Positions 1-8,470 of a DNA stretch of 64,000 nt are shown here, one piece after another. The stretch is from Corynebacterium comes. Its GTDB lineage: Bacteria; Actinomycetota; Actinomycetes; Mycobacteriales; Mycobacteriaceae. The notes under the pieces are model-generated. The model was not told where the DNA came from. It made no database searches and worked only from the letters and a program-made list of their open reading frames with translations. The position numbers and the translations under genes are program-made. The stretch spans positions 2,604,001 to 2,668,000 of the forward strand of contig NZ_CP046453.1 in NCBI RefSeq assembly GCF_009734405.1. The letters are read 5' to 3'. How positions within the stretch are numbered: position 1 is the stretch's first letter; each line of letters opens with the position of its first letter.

Positions 1-39
1 TTTCGTTACAAATAAGAGCGTACCTGCAAGTACCCCCGG

Positions 40-954
40 TCACTGATTGATGAGGTCAGTGGCCCACTCCACCACCCAGGCATTCGTGGTGGTGCCCGGG
101 ATCACGTCGGGGTTGGTGGCGTAGAGCGCGTGCACGCCGTTGGCCGCGGCCAACGACTGGGCACGCTCGAGGGCGTTGCCCACGTTGAGCGGTGCATCAC
201 AGATGCTGTCGTTCGGTGCACAGATGTCGAAGGTCCGGTCCTGGAGTTCCCCGAAACCACCCACGCGGGCTCCCCGCATGGTGGCACCCGGGACGACCGG
301 CTGGACGAGAAGGTTGAGCGGCTGGAGGGCGACCTCCGCACCGACTCCGTCAACATACGTGCCGGGATTCTGGCCCACACCAGGCTCCCGGCGGCCGTCC
401 GCGATCAGGGCGACACCTCTGATGCGCTCGGCCGGGATGAGGCCGTTGCCCTGCCCGATCTGGCTGGCGACGTCCCCGAGGATCACGGCACCCTGGGAGA
501 ATCCGGCGAGAATGTAGTCCGTGTAGGGGCACTGTTCGTGCATGGTGACCAGTTCGGTCTCCAGCACAGTCTGCCCCTCCTGCCGGGATTCGTCGTAGGT
601 CATCTCCTGCTGCGAATTGATGGAGCGGAACTGGGCGGTGTACGGCAGCGTCCACACCTTCACGTCTTCAGGGTTGAAACGCTCCTGCAGGGGTCGGGTG
701 ACCGAGAGCATGAAGCTGTATTCGTTGGCGGTCGGGGCGAAGGGATCGTCGCCGGGCGCCGACTCCCAGGTGCCCGGCGCTGCGATGACCTCCACGTCCG
801 GGCACCATTCCGGCTGAAGGAGTTCCGTCGGTTCCGGCAGGCCGGGCGGCAACGGAACTCCGTCCTGGTCGCCGGAGCGCAGGAACCGGAACGTGCCCAC
901 ACCGATGAGGAGCACCAGAGTCAGCACCGCCAGAATGGTCAACAGCTTTCGCAT
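40..954 (-). CDS. Cutinase-family secreted esterase (Culp6-like)
   Basis: This 304-residue protein has an N-terminal hydrophobic segment (residues about 4-22) that serves as a signal or membrane anchor, then an alpha/beta-hydrolase domain. The nucleophile elbow GFSQG lies at about residues 151-155 with Ser153, as in cutinases, and a late NGVHALYA motif probably supplies the catalytic His. Family members act as esterases or thioesterases in the mycobacterial and corynebacterial envelope; a homologue lies beside the mycolate condensation genes in related genomes. It is the last gene of a minus-strand run starting at cop1, 20 bp after the lipoprotein gene. The substrate cannot be read from sequence. 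Confidence 0.88.
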   Translation of the reverse strand: MRKLLTILAVLTLVLLIGVGTFRFLRSGDQDGVPLPPGLPEPTELLQPEWCPDVEVIAAPGTWESAPGDDPFAPTANEYSFMLSVTRPLQERFNPEDVKVWTLPYTAQFRSINSQQEMTYDESRQEGQTVLETELVTMHEQCPYTDYILAGFSQGAVILGDVASQIGQGNGLIPAERIRGVALIADGRREPGVGQNPGTYVDGVGAEVALQPLNLLVQPVVPGATMRGARVGGFGELQDRTFDICAPNDSICDAPLNVGNALERAQSLAAANGVHALYATNPDVIPGTTTNAWVVEWATDLINQ

Positions 955-974
955 GAGTCAGATCCCGCATTCAG

Positions 975-1487
975 CTAGCAGTAGGCGTTCTTGGCGGCGG
1001 AGTCGATGAGCGCGGCCACCTCGTCGACGGGCTTGTCCGTCCGGCCCTGCTCAACGAGCTGGCCGGCCACTGCCGGCAGGGTGGCCGACGTCAGGTCGTT
1101 ACCGCCGTCGCCGCACACTGTCCCTGCTGTGCCGATGAGCTGATCCTCGACGCCGTCGATGTCGATGCCGTCGTCGGAGAGATCGCCGAGGAAGGTGACG
1201 TCCTCTGTGGAACGCGGAACCTCCTGGTCGGGGATCTCATCGACCTCACGGGCACCCTGGTCCTGGGGCTGCGGGTCAGCAGGCCGCTGGGCGGAGCGCT
1301 GTGTCGTGGTGGGCTCTTCGCTTTCCGACGCCGTCGTCGATGCGCTCTCCTTCGGGGAGCGCTCGAGCGGAGCCACCGTGGTGGCGGTCGTCGGGTCATT
1401 CTCCACGGTTGCCCCACCACAGGCGGTGAGGGTGAGTCCGCCGGTCAGCGCGATGACGAGCAGCCCGGTCCGGGCTGGAATGCGCAT
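975..1487 (-). CDS. Putative lipoprotein of the mycolyl cluster
   Basis: A 170-residue protein with a signal peptide ending in the lipobox LTAC (Cys about residue 26), so it should be lipidated and anchored to the outer face of the membrane. A Ser/Thr/Glu-rich low-complexity segment follows (about 30-85). The C-terminal third contains VCGDG and ends in NAYC, leaving two cysteines that could form a disulfide. I use the ATG at 1487 rather than the longer open frame, because this start gives a proper signal peptide and avoids overlap with cop1, which ends at 1490. The position between cop1 and the cutinase gene suggests an envelope role; no enzymatic motif is visible. Confidence 0.8.
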   Translation of the reverse strand: MRIPARTGLLVIALTGGLTLTACGGATVENDPTTATTVAPLERSPKESASTTASESEEPTTTQRSAQRPADPQPQDQGAREVDEIPDQEVPRSTEDVTFLGDLSDDGIDIDGVEDQLIGTAGTVCGDGGNDLTSATLPAVAGQLVEQGRTDKPVDEVAALIDSAAKNAYC

Positions 1488-1489
1488 GA

Positions 1490-3406
1490 CTAGTTCCTCA
1501 CCTCCTGGATTCGGCCGTTGACCTCGCTGATGGTGCCGTTCTGGAAGCGGACGGTCTCGCCACCGGCCGGAATGGTGGTCTGGTCGGCGACCGGCCAGCC
1601 GAATTCGCCCTGCTCCCAGCCCTTGGTGCCCCAGTGGTTGAAGATGGCGCCCTTCTTGATGAAGTGCGCGCCGGTGGCTGCGGACCAGTAGATGTTGCCG
1701 TTCTCGAACTCCTGGAATGCGCCGCCACGGATCAGTCGCTCGTCGGAGGTCGGGAAGCCCAGGGCCGAGTTGGCGGTGCCCATCTCGCCGTACTTCGCGG
1801 CGATCGCGCCCTTGACCGAGTGGGTCTGGCCAGCCTTGTCCTGGATGATCCAGCCGTTCTGGAACTGCTGGGCCTGACCGCCGTTGGCGTCGGTCGGCGG
1901 AGCCACCGGGTAGCCCAGGTCGCTGCGCTCCCAGCCGAGGGAGCCCCACTCCTCGAAGATGGGGCCCGGGATCTCCTGGGCGCCGGTTCGGGCGGTCCAG
2001 TAGATGGAGCCGTTCTCGAAGTGGACGTAACGGCCGGCGCCGTCCGGGGTGACGCGCTCACCGGTGGTCGGGAAGCCGAGCCAGCTGGCCGGGCCACCGA
2101 GGTGGTGGTAGCGGGCGTTGATGGCGCCGACGAGGGCGTGGGCGCCGGTGTCCGGGGACCAGTAGGCCACGCCGTTGCGGAAGTCCTGACGCACGCCGTC
2201 CTCGACGCTGTACTCGTTGTTCACGCAGGAGCCGATGACGCCGGACCTGGTGGCCTCGGCGATGGCGCCGACGGCGACGCAGTCCGCGCCCTTGTCCTCT
2301 TCGGACAGGCTCAGTGCGTTGGCGATGTGCGGCCACGCCTGGGTCATCTCGAACTGCCAGTAGGGCCAGGCGTGGACGCCGGACGGGCGGAAGTGCACGG
2401 TGGGCTCGATGCCGGCCTGGCGTGCACGGTCGACGAAGGTCTGGGAGGTCATGCGGGAGAGGATCTCCAGGCTGATGCCGGCGGAGTTCGCCGGGCCGGT
2501 GGCCACGGAGTTGGCCTCACCGAAATCGTCCCGGCCGGAACCGGCGGAGACGTAGACCTTCGTGCCCTTGAGCGCCTCGACGCCCAGCTTCGGATCGTGG
2601 TCGATCCAGTCCTGGTGCCCCGGCGCGCCCCACATGGCGCGGCCGTTGTAGCCGCCGGCATCGGTCTGCGCGGCGAGAATGGCCTCCGGCATGCCCGGGG
2701 AGGTGGTGTCCAGGTATCCGGAGAAGGAGCCGACGAACTTGAACATGTTCGGGTAACGCTGTGCCAGGTTCATCGCGGCGGTGCCGCCCATGGACAGGCC
2801 GAAGACGGCGCGCTCCTTGCTGGAGCGGAAGCCATTGTCCAGGATGGGGACGAGCTCCTTCATCAGGAACGTCTCCCACTGGTAGTTCTTGCCGTTGTTC
2901 GGCTGCTGCCAGTCGGCGTAGAAGGAGGATTCGCCGCCCACGGGGAGGATGACGTTGACGTTCTTGTCCGCGTAGAACTGCTCGATGTTGGTCTCGATGG
3001 TCCAGCCGTTGTCGTCCTCACGGGCCCGCAGCCCGTCCAGGGCCCACACCTCCGGGAAGGTGCGGTTCTTGTCCAGGTGCCAGTCGCGGGCGAGCAGCAT
3101 CTGCACCTGGATCAGCTCGCCGGGCATGGCAGCGGATTCAATGAACAGGGCGACGCGGCGGTTGGTGATCCACTCGATGCGCTGGACGTCCACGCCGGCC
3201 GGCAGGCCCTGGACGTCCGGGTACTCGGTGGAGACGGGGGTTCGCTGCGGCGGGTCGGAGGGGCGGATCGAATCGGAGAGGCTGCTGCCGGACTGGGCAA
3301 TGGCCGCGGGCGCCAGGGACAGGCCGAGGGCCACGGTCGTCGGAATGACGAGGGCGGCGAGCCAGGTTCGGCGGCGCTGCGGGGAACGGGATGCGGTGTC
3401 GCGCAT
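1490..3406 (-). CDS. cop1: Trehalose corynomycolyltransferase with C-terminal LGFP repeats
   Basis: 638 residues. A signal peptide (cleaved near residue 38) is followed by an antigen-85-type esterase domain with nucleophile motif GLSMGG (Ser about 205) and GVHAWPYW carrying the likely catalytic His. The last 250 residues hold four LGFP-type repeats (cores LGFP, LGYP, LGFP, FGWP), which are thought to bind arabinogalactan or the cell wall. The architecture is that of C. glutamicum Cop1/PS1, which moves corynomycolate between trehalose esters and onto arabinogalactan. AAGGACAAATCTC before the ATG provides a ribosome-binding site. It is probably the first gene of the run with the lipoprotein and the cutinase-like gene. 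Confidence 0.96.
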   Translation of the reverse strand: MRDTASRSPQRRRTWLAALVIPTTVALGLSLAPAAIAQSGSSLSDSIRPSDPPQRTPVSTEYPDVQGLPAGVDVQRIEWITNRRVALFIESAAMPGELIQVQMLLARDWHLDKNRTFPEVWALDGLRAREDDNGWTIETNIEQFYADKNVNVILPVGGESSFYADWQQPNNGKNYQWETFLMKELVPILDNGFRSSKERAVFGLSMGGTAAMNLAQRYPNMFKFVGSFSGYLDTTSPGMPEAILAAQTDAGGYNGRAMWGAPGHQDWIDHDPKLGVEALKGTKVYVSAGSGRDDFGEANSVATGPANSAGISLEILSRMTSQTFVDRARQAGIEPTVHFRPSGVHAWPYWQFEMTQAWPHIANALSLSEEDKGADCVAVGAIAEATRSGVIGSCVNNEYSVEDGVRQDFRNGVAYWSPDTGAHALVGAINARYHHLGGPASWLGFPTTGERVTPDGAGRYVHFENGSIYWTARTGAQEIPGPIFEEWGSLGWERSDLGYPVAPPTDANGGQAQQFQNGWIIQDKAGQTHSVKGAIAAKYGEMGTANSALGFPTSDERLIRGGAFQEFENGNIYWSAATGAHFIKKGAIFNHWGTKGWEQGEFGWPVADQTTIPAGGETVRFQNGTISEVNGRIQEVRN

Positions 3407-3728
3407 GAGATTTGTCCTTGTGTGTGGTGCTCGAGGGTGTGGGCGGCCGGCATGGACGAGGTACGGAAGGGGCCACCACCGACCGGGGGTTCCCCTCCCC
3501 CGGGCGGCGCTGGTGTCGACGCCCGCTTCCGTCCCGACGTCTCCAGTCGGCGGAATACTTGTTGAGTTGTCTCACCGGGGGCGAGGGATGCGGGTCCCTG
3601 CCATGGTCGAGCCTAAGTTTAAGTTGTACTTGAGACTTTAAGGTAGGCCACGCCGTGCGGTCGCGGAAAATAACGAACCCCGAAGGGCGGTTTCCCGCCT
3701 TCCGGGTTACGCGTACAGCGTGATTTCG
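3407..3728. other. Intergenic region upstream of cop1
   Basis: A 322-bp gap between the cop1 start and the cmt2 stop. It holds the cmt2 terminator and an AT-richer stretch around 3612-3645 with repeated CTTAA/TTAAG elements, the likely cop1 promoter or regulator area. No open frame with credible coding character is seen. Confidence 0.5.
3676..3708 (-). terminator. Rho-independent terminator of cmt2
   Basis: Read on the minus strand, arms 3695-3708 and 3676-3690 pair around a 4-nt loop and are followed by CGTTATTTT. The cmt2 stop codon is about 20 bp upstream. A strong stem with a T-rich tail supports intrinsic termination between cmt2 and cop1. Confidence 0.75.
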
Positions 3729-4757
3729 CTACCAGGCGTTCATGACGTCCAGGACGCGGCCCTTGGTCTTGTACATCTGGCTGCCGAACTGGTTCCAGTT
3801 GTGGATGCCGGTCATCGGGTAGTCGGTGGTGACGTTGACGCCGGTGGCGAGCGCCTTGCCCTCAAACAGACGGGTGGACACGCGGGCCAGCATCTCCAGC
3901 GGGGTGGCGGAGAACTTGAGGTTCAGCGGGTAGTTGTTGTCCTCCGGACCCCACAGGCCGGAGGCCGCGGAGATGTAGACGTCCTTGCCGCGCAGTCCGT
4001 CCATGTTGAGGAAGGGATCGTTCTCGAACCTGCGCGGGCTGATCATGGTGCCGTACATGGCGTTGATGTTGAAGCCGCCTGCGTCAAGAAGCGCGACGCG
4101 CATCATGGTCTGCATGCCCGGCATCGTCGTGGCGAGGAAACCCGACCAGGACAGTGCCTGGCGGAACTGGCCCGGGTGCTTCGCCGCCAGGTTGAGTGCG
4201 GCGGTGCCGCCCATGGACAGGCCGCCGATCGAGTTGTTGTCCGGGGCGACGCCGAAGTTCTGCTGCAGGTAGACCGGAAGCTCCGAGGTGAGGAAGGTCT
4301 CCCACTGGTAGGTGACCGGGTTGTTCAGGTCGTAGGTGGCCGGCTGTTCCCAGTCGGCGTAGAAGGAACCTGCACCGCCGATGGGCATCACGAGGGTGAT
4401 GTTGGAGTTGTTGTACACCGCGGGGGCGTTGACGTCGACGGTCCAGGCGTTCGCCCGGTTGGTGGCACGCAGGCCGTCGAGCAGGTAGAAACCTGCGTTG
4501 CCGCCCCGGGCGGCCGGCTGGATCTGGACGGTGATGTTCGCCCCGGTGGACGGGGACCAGACGTCGCAGCGCTGGACCCAGTGCTGGACTGCGTCCCAGT
4601 CGCATTGGCCGGTGGCGTCACTGCGCAACCAACCGCGGTTGTCGGCGTTGGCAACTCCGGCACCGACGAACACCATGAGGGCGACGGCGGTGGCGAAGGC
4701 GGTCAGCGCCGCGAGGGCTTTTCGGCTCACGCGACGGGCTCCGGTCAGAAAGGACAT
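3729..4757 (-). CDS. cmt2: Trehalose corynomycolyltransferase
   Basis: 342 residues, with a signal peptide (ANA cleavage near residue 38) and a single antigen-85-type esterase domain. The nucleophile motif is GGLSMGG (Ser about 181) and the C-terminal GIHNWNQFG carries the likely catalytic His. Unlike its neighbour cop1 it has no LGFP repeats, which matches the second mycolyltransferase of the C. glutamicum cluster. It makes trehalose dicorynomycolate and mycolates arabinogalactan outside the cell. GAGGAG lies 4 nt before the ATG. It has its own terminator and a separate upstream region with a perfect inverted repeat, so it is probably transcribed alone. Confidence 0.95.
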   Translation of the reverse strand: MSFLTGARRVSRKALAALTAFATAVALMVFVGAGVANADNRGWLRSDATGQCDWDAVQHWVQRCDVWSPSTGANITVQIQPAARGGNAGFYLLDGLRATNRANAWTVDVNAPAVYNNSNITLVMPIGGAGSFYADWEQPATYDLNNPVTYQWETFLTSELPVYLQQNFGVAPDNNSIGGLSMGGTAALNLAAKHPGQFRQALSWSGFLATTMPGMQTMMRVALLDAGGFNINAMYGTMISPRRFENDPFLNMDGLRGKDVYISAASGLWGPEDNNYPLNLKFSATPLEMLARVSTRLFEGKALATGVNVTTDYPMTGIHNWNQFGSQMYKTKGRVLDVMNAW

Positions 4758-4885
4758 GTTTCTCCTCGGCTTGGCGTTGTTGCAGTCTTGGCGCTGTGGG
4801 GACTATCGGCGGCACCTGACAGTTCGTTAACAACCAAGCCGCACGGTTTGAAGCGTTCCCGCTGGGTGTCACTCTAGAGCAATAC

Positions 4886-4912
4886 GTAACGAAAAGCTCA
4901 TCCTTTCGTTAC
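4886..4912. promoter_or_regulatory. Perfect inverted repeat GTAACGAAA-N9-TTTCGTTAC
   Basis: Two 9-bp arms (4886-4894 and 4904-4912) are perfectly inverted around a 9-bp spacer, 129 bp upstream of the cmt2 start and downstream of the aftB stop. The same 9-mer TTTCGTTAC opens the window at 1-9, and TTCGTTA recurs at 4823-4829. It lacks a T tract, so an operator is more likely than a terminator. The binding protein is unknown. Confidence 0.5.
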
Positions 4913-4934
4913 CGCTCCGTGACTTTATGCGGCC

Positions 4935-6914
4935 TCACCTGGGATCTTCAGCGGAAATTTCCGTCGGCCAGGCGACCCGGATTCCAGGCGTGACGGGGCC
5001 GTGTTCCTCTATCACTTCTGCCGGATCGAGGCTGAAGTCCAACGTACGACCGGCTGTGAGTGAGAAGCGGATGTTGGCCAGGAAACGGTCCAGGCTCATC
5101 GGTTCCCGGTAGGTGGCCATGAGTTCGGCCAGGGCCGGGGTCTGCAGCGCCTGCCGCGCCAGGGCCGTGGCCTCGCGGTCGTACCAGCCGTGCAGGTTCT
5201 CCAGGGGAACTGCGGTGTCCGCCGCCTGCCACTCGTGCGGAAGCCACTTGTCATGGCCCACGCGTGCGTCCACGTCCCGCGGCTGGCGGGCGGCGAGCGG
5301 CGTTGTCAGGCCCACGGTGTCGAGTACGCGCATCTCCAGCGGTGCATTCATGCTCGTCATACCCAGGTTGATGTGGTACACCGTCGGCGGCAGGGTCGCC
5401 AGACCGGTGGGGTCCTCTGTCGCCACCTCGCGGGGGATGCGCGGCGTGGTGGTCCAGGAGAACTCCGCGGGATCCGTTCCCACCAGGATCTGCGACATCA
5501 GACCCGCGTCCTCCGCCATTGCCTGCTGTGCGACGTCGACGTAGTCGTTCATGGCCAGCGCTGTACGGAAATCATCCGCGACGAGGGGCGGGTCACCCTG
5601 CTCCCGGAAGGTGGCGTACGTCCAGAAGTCCCGCTCATCGACGATGCCCAGTTCCTCATAGTCGGTCTCCCAGTCGATGGGGTGACCGGAGATCACGGTG
5701 TTGGCCGCCCAGCCGCAGATCACCGCCAGCCCGACCGCCGCCAGAAGGTCGAAGCGGCGCGATCCTCCGAGGCGGTCCGTCAGCGGCACCACCGCCACCG
5801 GCAGCAGCAGAGCGAACAGCGGGAGCAGCAGCATCCGGCCGTGCATGAAGTCCCCACCGACCCGCAGCACGTAGAGCAGGTGGATGCCGCCGGCGAAGAG
5901 GATGAGACTGGTGGCGGCCACGGGGGTGCGCAGGCGCGCCCGTCCGGAGCTGGGCACGGGGAGGACGGTGGCGGCGGGCGTCGAGAAGCGCCAGAGGGTC
6001 ACCGCCCCCAGCACCATGACCACAGCCAACGCCAGCCACAGCCAGTAGGGATCGACGAAGTCCCGGACGTACGCCCAGCCGTCGGCCCACTCCGCGTCAC
6101 CGGCGGACTTGGCCACCGCCGTGTGCGGGGTGATCAGACCGTAGTAGCCCATGCGGAAGATCTGGTAGGCCGCGGGGATCGGCAGCGCCGCGGCGAGGAT
6201 GAGTCCGCGTTGCCGCCAGCTGGTGGCGGCGAAGATGATCAGCAGCCCGGTGAGACCACCGTAGAGCGCGAGTTCGGGGCGCACGAGCCAGGACAGGCCC
6301 GCCCAGAAGGCCAGCAAGTAGGTGATGCTTTCCGACGGCCCTCCGGCATAGTGCCGGCCCGCCGCTTCCCGCGGGGTGGCCCAGGTGACCAGGAGCCACC
6401 ACAGGCCTGCGATCCACAGCAGGCTCAGTCCCCACTCCAGGCCGGAGGTGGCGAAGTCACGTGCCGGCGGGAGCGCCAGGTAGACCAGGCCACCGGCGGG
6501 CAGGAGCAGCAGGGTGGTGCGGTGCCGGTAGAGGCGGGTGGTACCCCAGGCCGCCAGGCCCAGGGCGACGGTGGTGGACAGCAGTGCCAGCCACAGGGCG
6601 ATGATCTCCAGGCGGGCGTCGGTGATCAGCGCCACCACGTAGATGAGGTACTGCCACAGCGTGGAGGTGTTGGCCTCGACGCGCTCACCGGCGTTGAACA
6701 CCGGACCGTTGCCCGCCAGGAGGTTGCGCACGGTCCGGAGGACGATGAGGCCGTCGTCGCTCATCCAACGGCGCTGCCAGCCCCCGACGAAGGCCAGGAC
6801 GGCGACGAGAACTGCACTGGCCAGGCCCGTCCATAAGGTCAACGACGCCGGAGCGTGACGGTGCGGGCGCGTCGTGCGTGGAGAGTGACCGGACAACCCG
6901 GCAGCTGTGGTCAT
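4935..6914 (-). CDS. aftB: Terminal beta(1->2) arabinofuranosyltransferase
   Basis: A 659-residue polytopic membrane protein of the GT-C superfamily. About ten hydrophobic helices span residues 25-420 and are followed by a soluble periplasmic C-terminal domain. The first extracytoplasmic loop contains DDGL and the segment GERVEANTSTLW, where GT-C enzymes carry their acidic catalytic residues. AftB adds terminal arabinofuranose from decaprenylphosphoryl-arabinose to arabinan, creating mycolation sites. Its place between cmt2 and ubiA is the conserved corynebacterial order. No ribosome-binding site precedes the ATG; TAACAT sits 7 nt upstream, suggesting a leaderless transcript. Confidence 0.93.
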   Translation of the reverse strand: MTTAAGLSGHSPRTTRPHRHAPASLTLWTGLASAVLVAVLAFVGGWQRRWMSDDGLIVLRTVRNLLAGNGPVFNAGERVEANTSTLWQYLIYVVALITDARLEIIALWLALLSTTVALGLAAWGTTRLYRHRTTLLLLPAGGLVYLALPPARDFATSGLEWGLSLLWIAGLWWLLVTWATPREAAGRHYAGGPSESITYLLAFWAGLSWLVRPELALYGGLTGLLIIFAATSWRQRGLILAAALPIPAAYQIFRMGYYGLITPHTAVAKSAGDAEWADGWAYVRDFVDPYWLWLALAVVMVLGAVTLWRFSTPAATVLPVPSSGRARLRTPVAATSLILFAGGIHLLYVLRVGGDFMHGRMLLLPLFALLLPVAVVPLTDRLGGSRRFDLLAAVGLAVICGWAANTVISGHPIDWETDYEELGIVDERDFWTYATFREQGDPPLVADDFRTALAMNDYVDVAQQAMAEDAGLMSQILVGTDPAEFSWTTTPRIPREVATEDPTGLATLPPTVYHINLGMTSMNAPLEMRVLDTVGLTTPLAARQPRDVDARVGHDKWLPHEWQAADTAVPLENLHGWYDREATALARQALQTPALAELMATYREPMSLDRFLANIRFSLTAGRTLDFSLDPAEVIEEHGPVTPGIRVAWPTEISAEDPR

Positions 6915-6921
6915 GCGGCAG

Positions 6922-6927
6922 ATGTTA
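6922..6927 (-). promoter_or_regulatory. Candidate -10 of a leaderless aftB promoter
   Basis: TAACAT on the minus strand ends 7 nt before the aftB ATG, which would put transcription start at or next to the start codon. No Shine-Dalgarno sequence is present. Confidence 0.5.
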
Positions 6928-6974
6928 GCAGGGGGACGGGTGTGATCCGGGAACCACTGGGCCCCGTCCCACGA

Positions 6975-7970
6975 TCAGAGCGCCGGCACCAGGTAGACGG
7001 CCATGACGATGCACACGATCCACAGCACGGCCAGCGCCTGGAGGACGCGGTCGGACAGTGCCATCTCGTCCGGCGCGCCGCCGTCACCACGATCCACGTC
7101 AGCGGCGTAACGCAGGATCGCGATGGTGAAGGGAACCATGGAGATCTGGTACCAGACGCCGGCCATGCCCTCGACGGCGTTGGAGAGCTGAAAACCCCAC
7201 AGGGCATAGCTCATGACCACGGCCGTGGCCGCCAGGGTCCACACGAAGCGCAGGTAGGTCGGGGTGTAGCCCTGCAGGGAACGGCGGATCTTCTTGCCCG
7301 TTCGCTCGGCCAGCAGCAGCTCGGAGTAGCGCTTTCCGGAGGCCATGAACAGCGAGCCGAAGGCCGCGACCAGCAGGAACCACTGCGAGAGCTCGATGCC
7401 CGCGGCGACACCACCGGCCATGGCGCGCAGCATGAACCCGGAGGAGACCAGGGCGATGTCGATGACGGGCAGGTGCTTCCAGCCGAAGCAGTAACCGAGC
7501 TGCAGCACGATGTAGACGCTGACCACGGCAGCCAGGCCCCAGCCGGAGGAGGCCAGGAAGGACAGCCCCACCGCGGCGATGATGAGGACGACCGCCATCA
7601 CGTACGCCAGGTTGCTCGGCAGCATGCCGGAGGCGATCGGACGGTACCGCTTGGTGGGGTGTTCACGGTCGGCGTCGACGTCGCGGGCGTCATTGACCAG
7701 GTAGATCGATGAGGCGGCGAGACAGAAGACGACGAAGGCGAGGAGGACGTCGACCAGCGTGCGGCCGTCGGTGAGCGCCTCCGCGCCGGCCGCCGCGGGA
7801 GCCGCGACGACGAGGACGTTCTTCACCCACTGCTTGGGACGCAGTGACTTGATCATGGCGTCGGGGAGGTTCTTCGGCGGACGCCGCTTACGGGTGTTGT
7901 CGATGCCCTCGGTGTGCGGTTCCGGGTAGAAAATCCCGGTCTTCTCCTCTGCCAGGTGTTCCTCGCTCAC
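6975..7970 (-). CDS. ubiA: Decaprenyl-phosphate phosphoribosyltransferase (DPPR synthase)
   Basis: A 331-residue member of the UbiA prenyltransferase superfamily, with an N-terminal cytoplasmic stretch and about nine membrane helices. The first aspartate-rich motif NDARDVDADREHPTKRYRP (about residues 92-110) is intact. In Corynebacterineae this enzyme joins 5-phosphoribosyl pyrophosphate to decaprenyl phosphate, the first membrane step towards decaprenylphosphoryl-arabinose, the donor used by AftB next door. Its ATG overlaps the stop of the PAP2 phosphatase gene by ATGA, so the two are translationally coupled. Confidence 0.94.
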   Translation of the reverse strand: MSEEHLAEEKTGIFYPEPHTEGIDNTRKRRPPKNLPDAMIKSLRPKQWVKNVLVVAAPAAAGAEALTDGRTLVDVLLAFVVFCLAASSIYLVNDARDVDADREHPTKRYRPIASGMLPSNLAYVMAVVLIIAAVGLSFLASSGWGLAAVVSVYIVLQLGYCFGWKHLPVIDIALVSSGFMLRAMAGGVAAGIELSQWFLLVAAFGSLFMASGKRYSELLLAERTGKKIRRSLQGYTPTYLRFVWTLAATAVVMSYALWGFQLSNAVEGMAGVWYQISMVPFTIAILRYAADVDRGDGGAPDEMALSDRVLQALAVLWIVCIVMAVYLVPAL

Positions 7971-8470
7971 GCGGTCTTCCTCTCAATCGTGGTGACGACC
8001 CCGGCTGTTGCGGCACCCAGCACCGCGCCTGCCACTGTGTCGGTCGGGTAGTGCACTCCAAGCACCATACGCGACACCATCATCACCGGAATGCCCAGAA
8101 GCGGCAAGCGGGAGCCGGTGAGATGCGCCAGCGAGGTCAGTGCCGCAGTGGTCGAGGTCGCGTGCGAGGAGGGAAATGACATCCGCGAGGGAGTGCCCAC
8201 GCCGACCCGGATTCGGGGGTCATGCGGGCGGTTCCGGCGCACGATGCGCTTGATCACGACGGAGGCCGCGTGGGACACGAAGGCGGAGACACCCAACGCC
8301 AGCCACTGCCGACGGCGTTGCCTGTCGACGACCGCGCCCGTCCCCGACAGTGCGAACCAGCCCAGGGAGTGCTCCCCGAAATGGGAGAGAGCGGTGGCGG
8401 TGCGCACCATGCCCGGCCGGTCGCACAGGGCGTCCTGCATCCGGACCAGCAGATCGACTTCCCGGCTCAT
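7967..8470 (-). CDS. PAP2-family phosphatase, probable DPPR phosphatase
   Basis: 167 residues with the three PAP2 signature motifs in order: KRIVRRNRP (K-x6-RP), PSSHATS (the PSGH motif) and SRMVLGVHYPTD (SR-x5-H-x3-D). Several hydrophobic helices surround them. The homologue between ubiA and glfT2 in mycobacteria (Rv3807c) is proposed to remove the 5-phosphate from decaprenylphosphoryl-phosphoribose, the step after UbiA. I start at 8470 (MSREVDLLV); its ATG overlaps the glfT2 stop as ATGA, and its stop overlaps the ubiA start in the same way. The longer open frame is an artefact. Confidence 0.92.
   Translation of the reverse strand: MSREVDLLVRMQDALCDRPGMVRTATALSHFGEHSLGWFALSGTGAVVDRQRRRQWLALGVSAFVSHAASVVIKRIVRRNRPHDPRIRVGVGTPSRMSFPSSHATSTTAALTSLAHLTGSRLPLLGIPVMMVSRMVLGVHYPTDTVAGAVLGAATAGVVTTIERKTA

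Noticed and set aside
1634..3565. 643-codon plus-strand frame opposite cop1
   Set aside because: A shadow of the high-GC cop1 gene; the minus strand has signal peptide, catalytic motifs and repeats.
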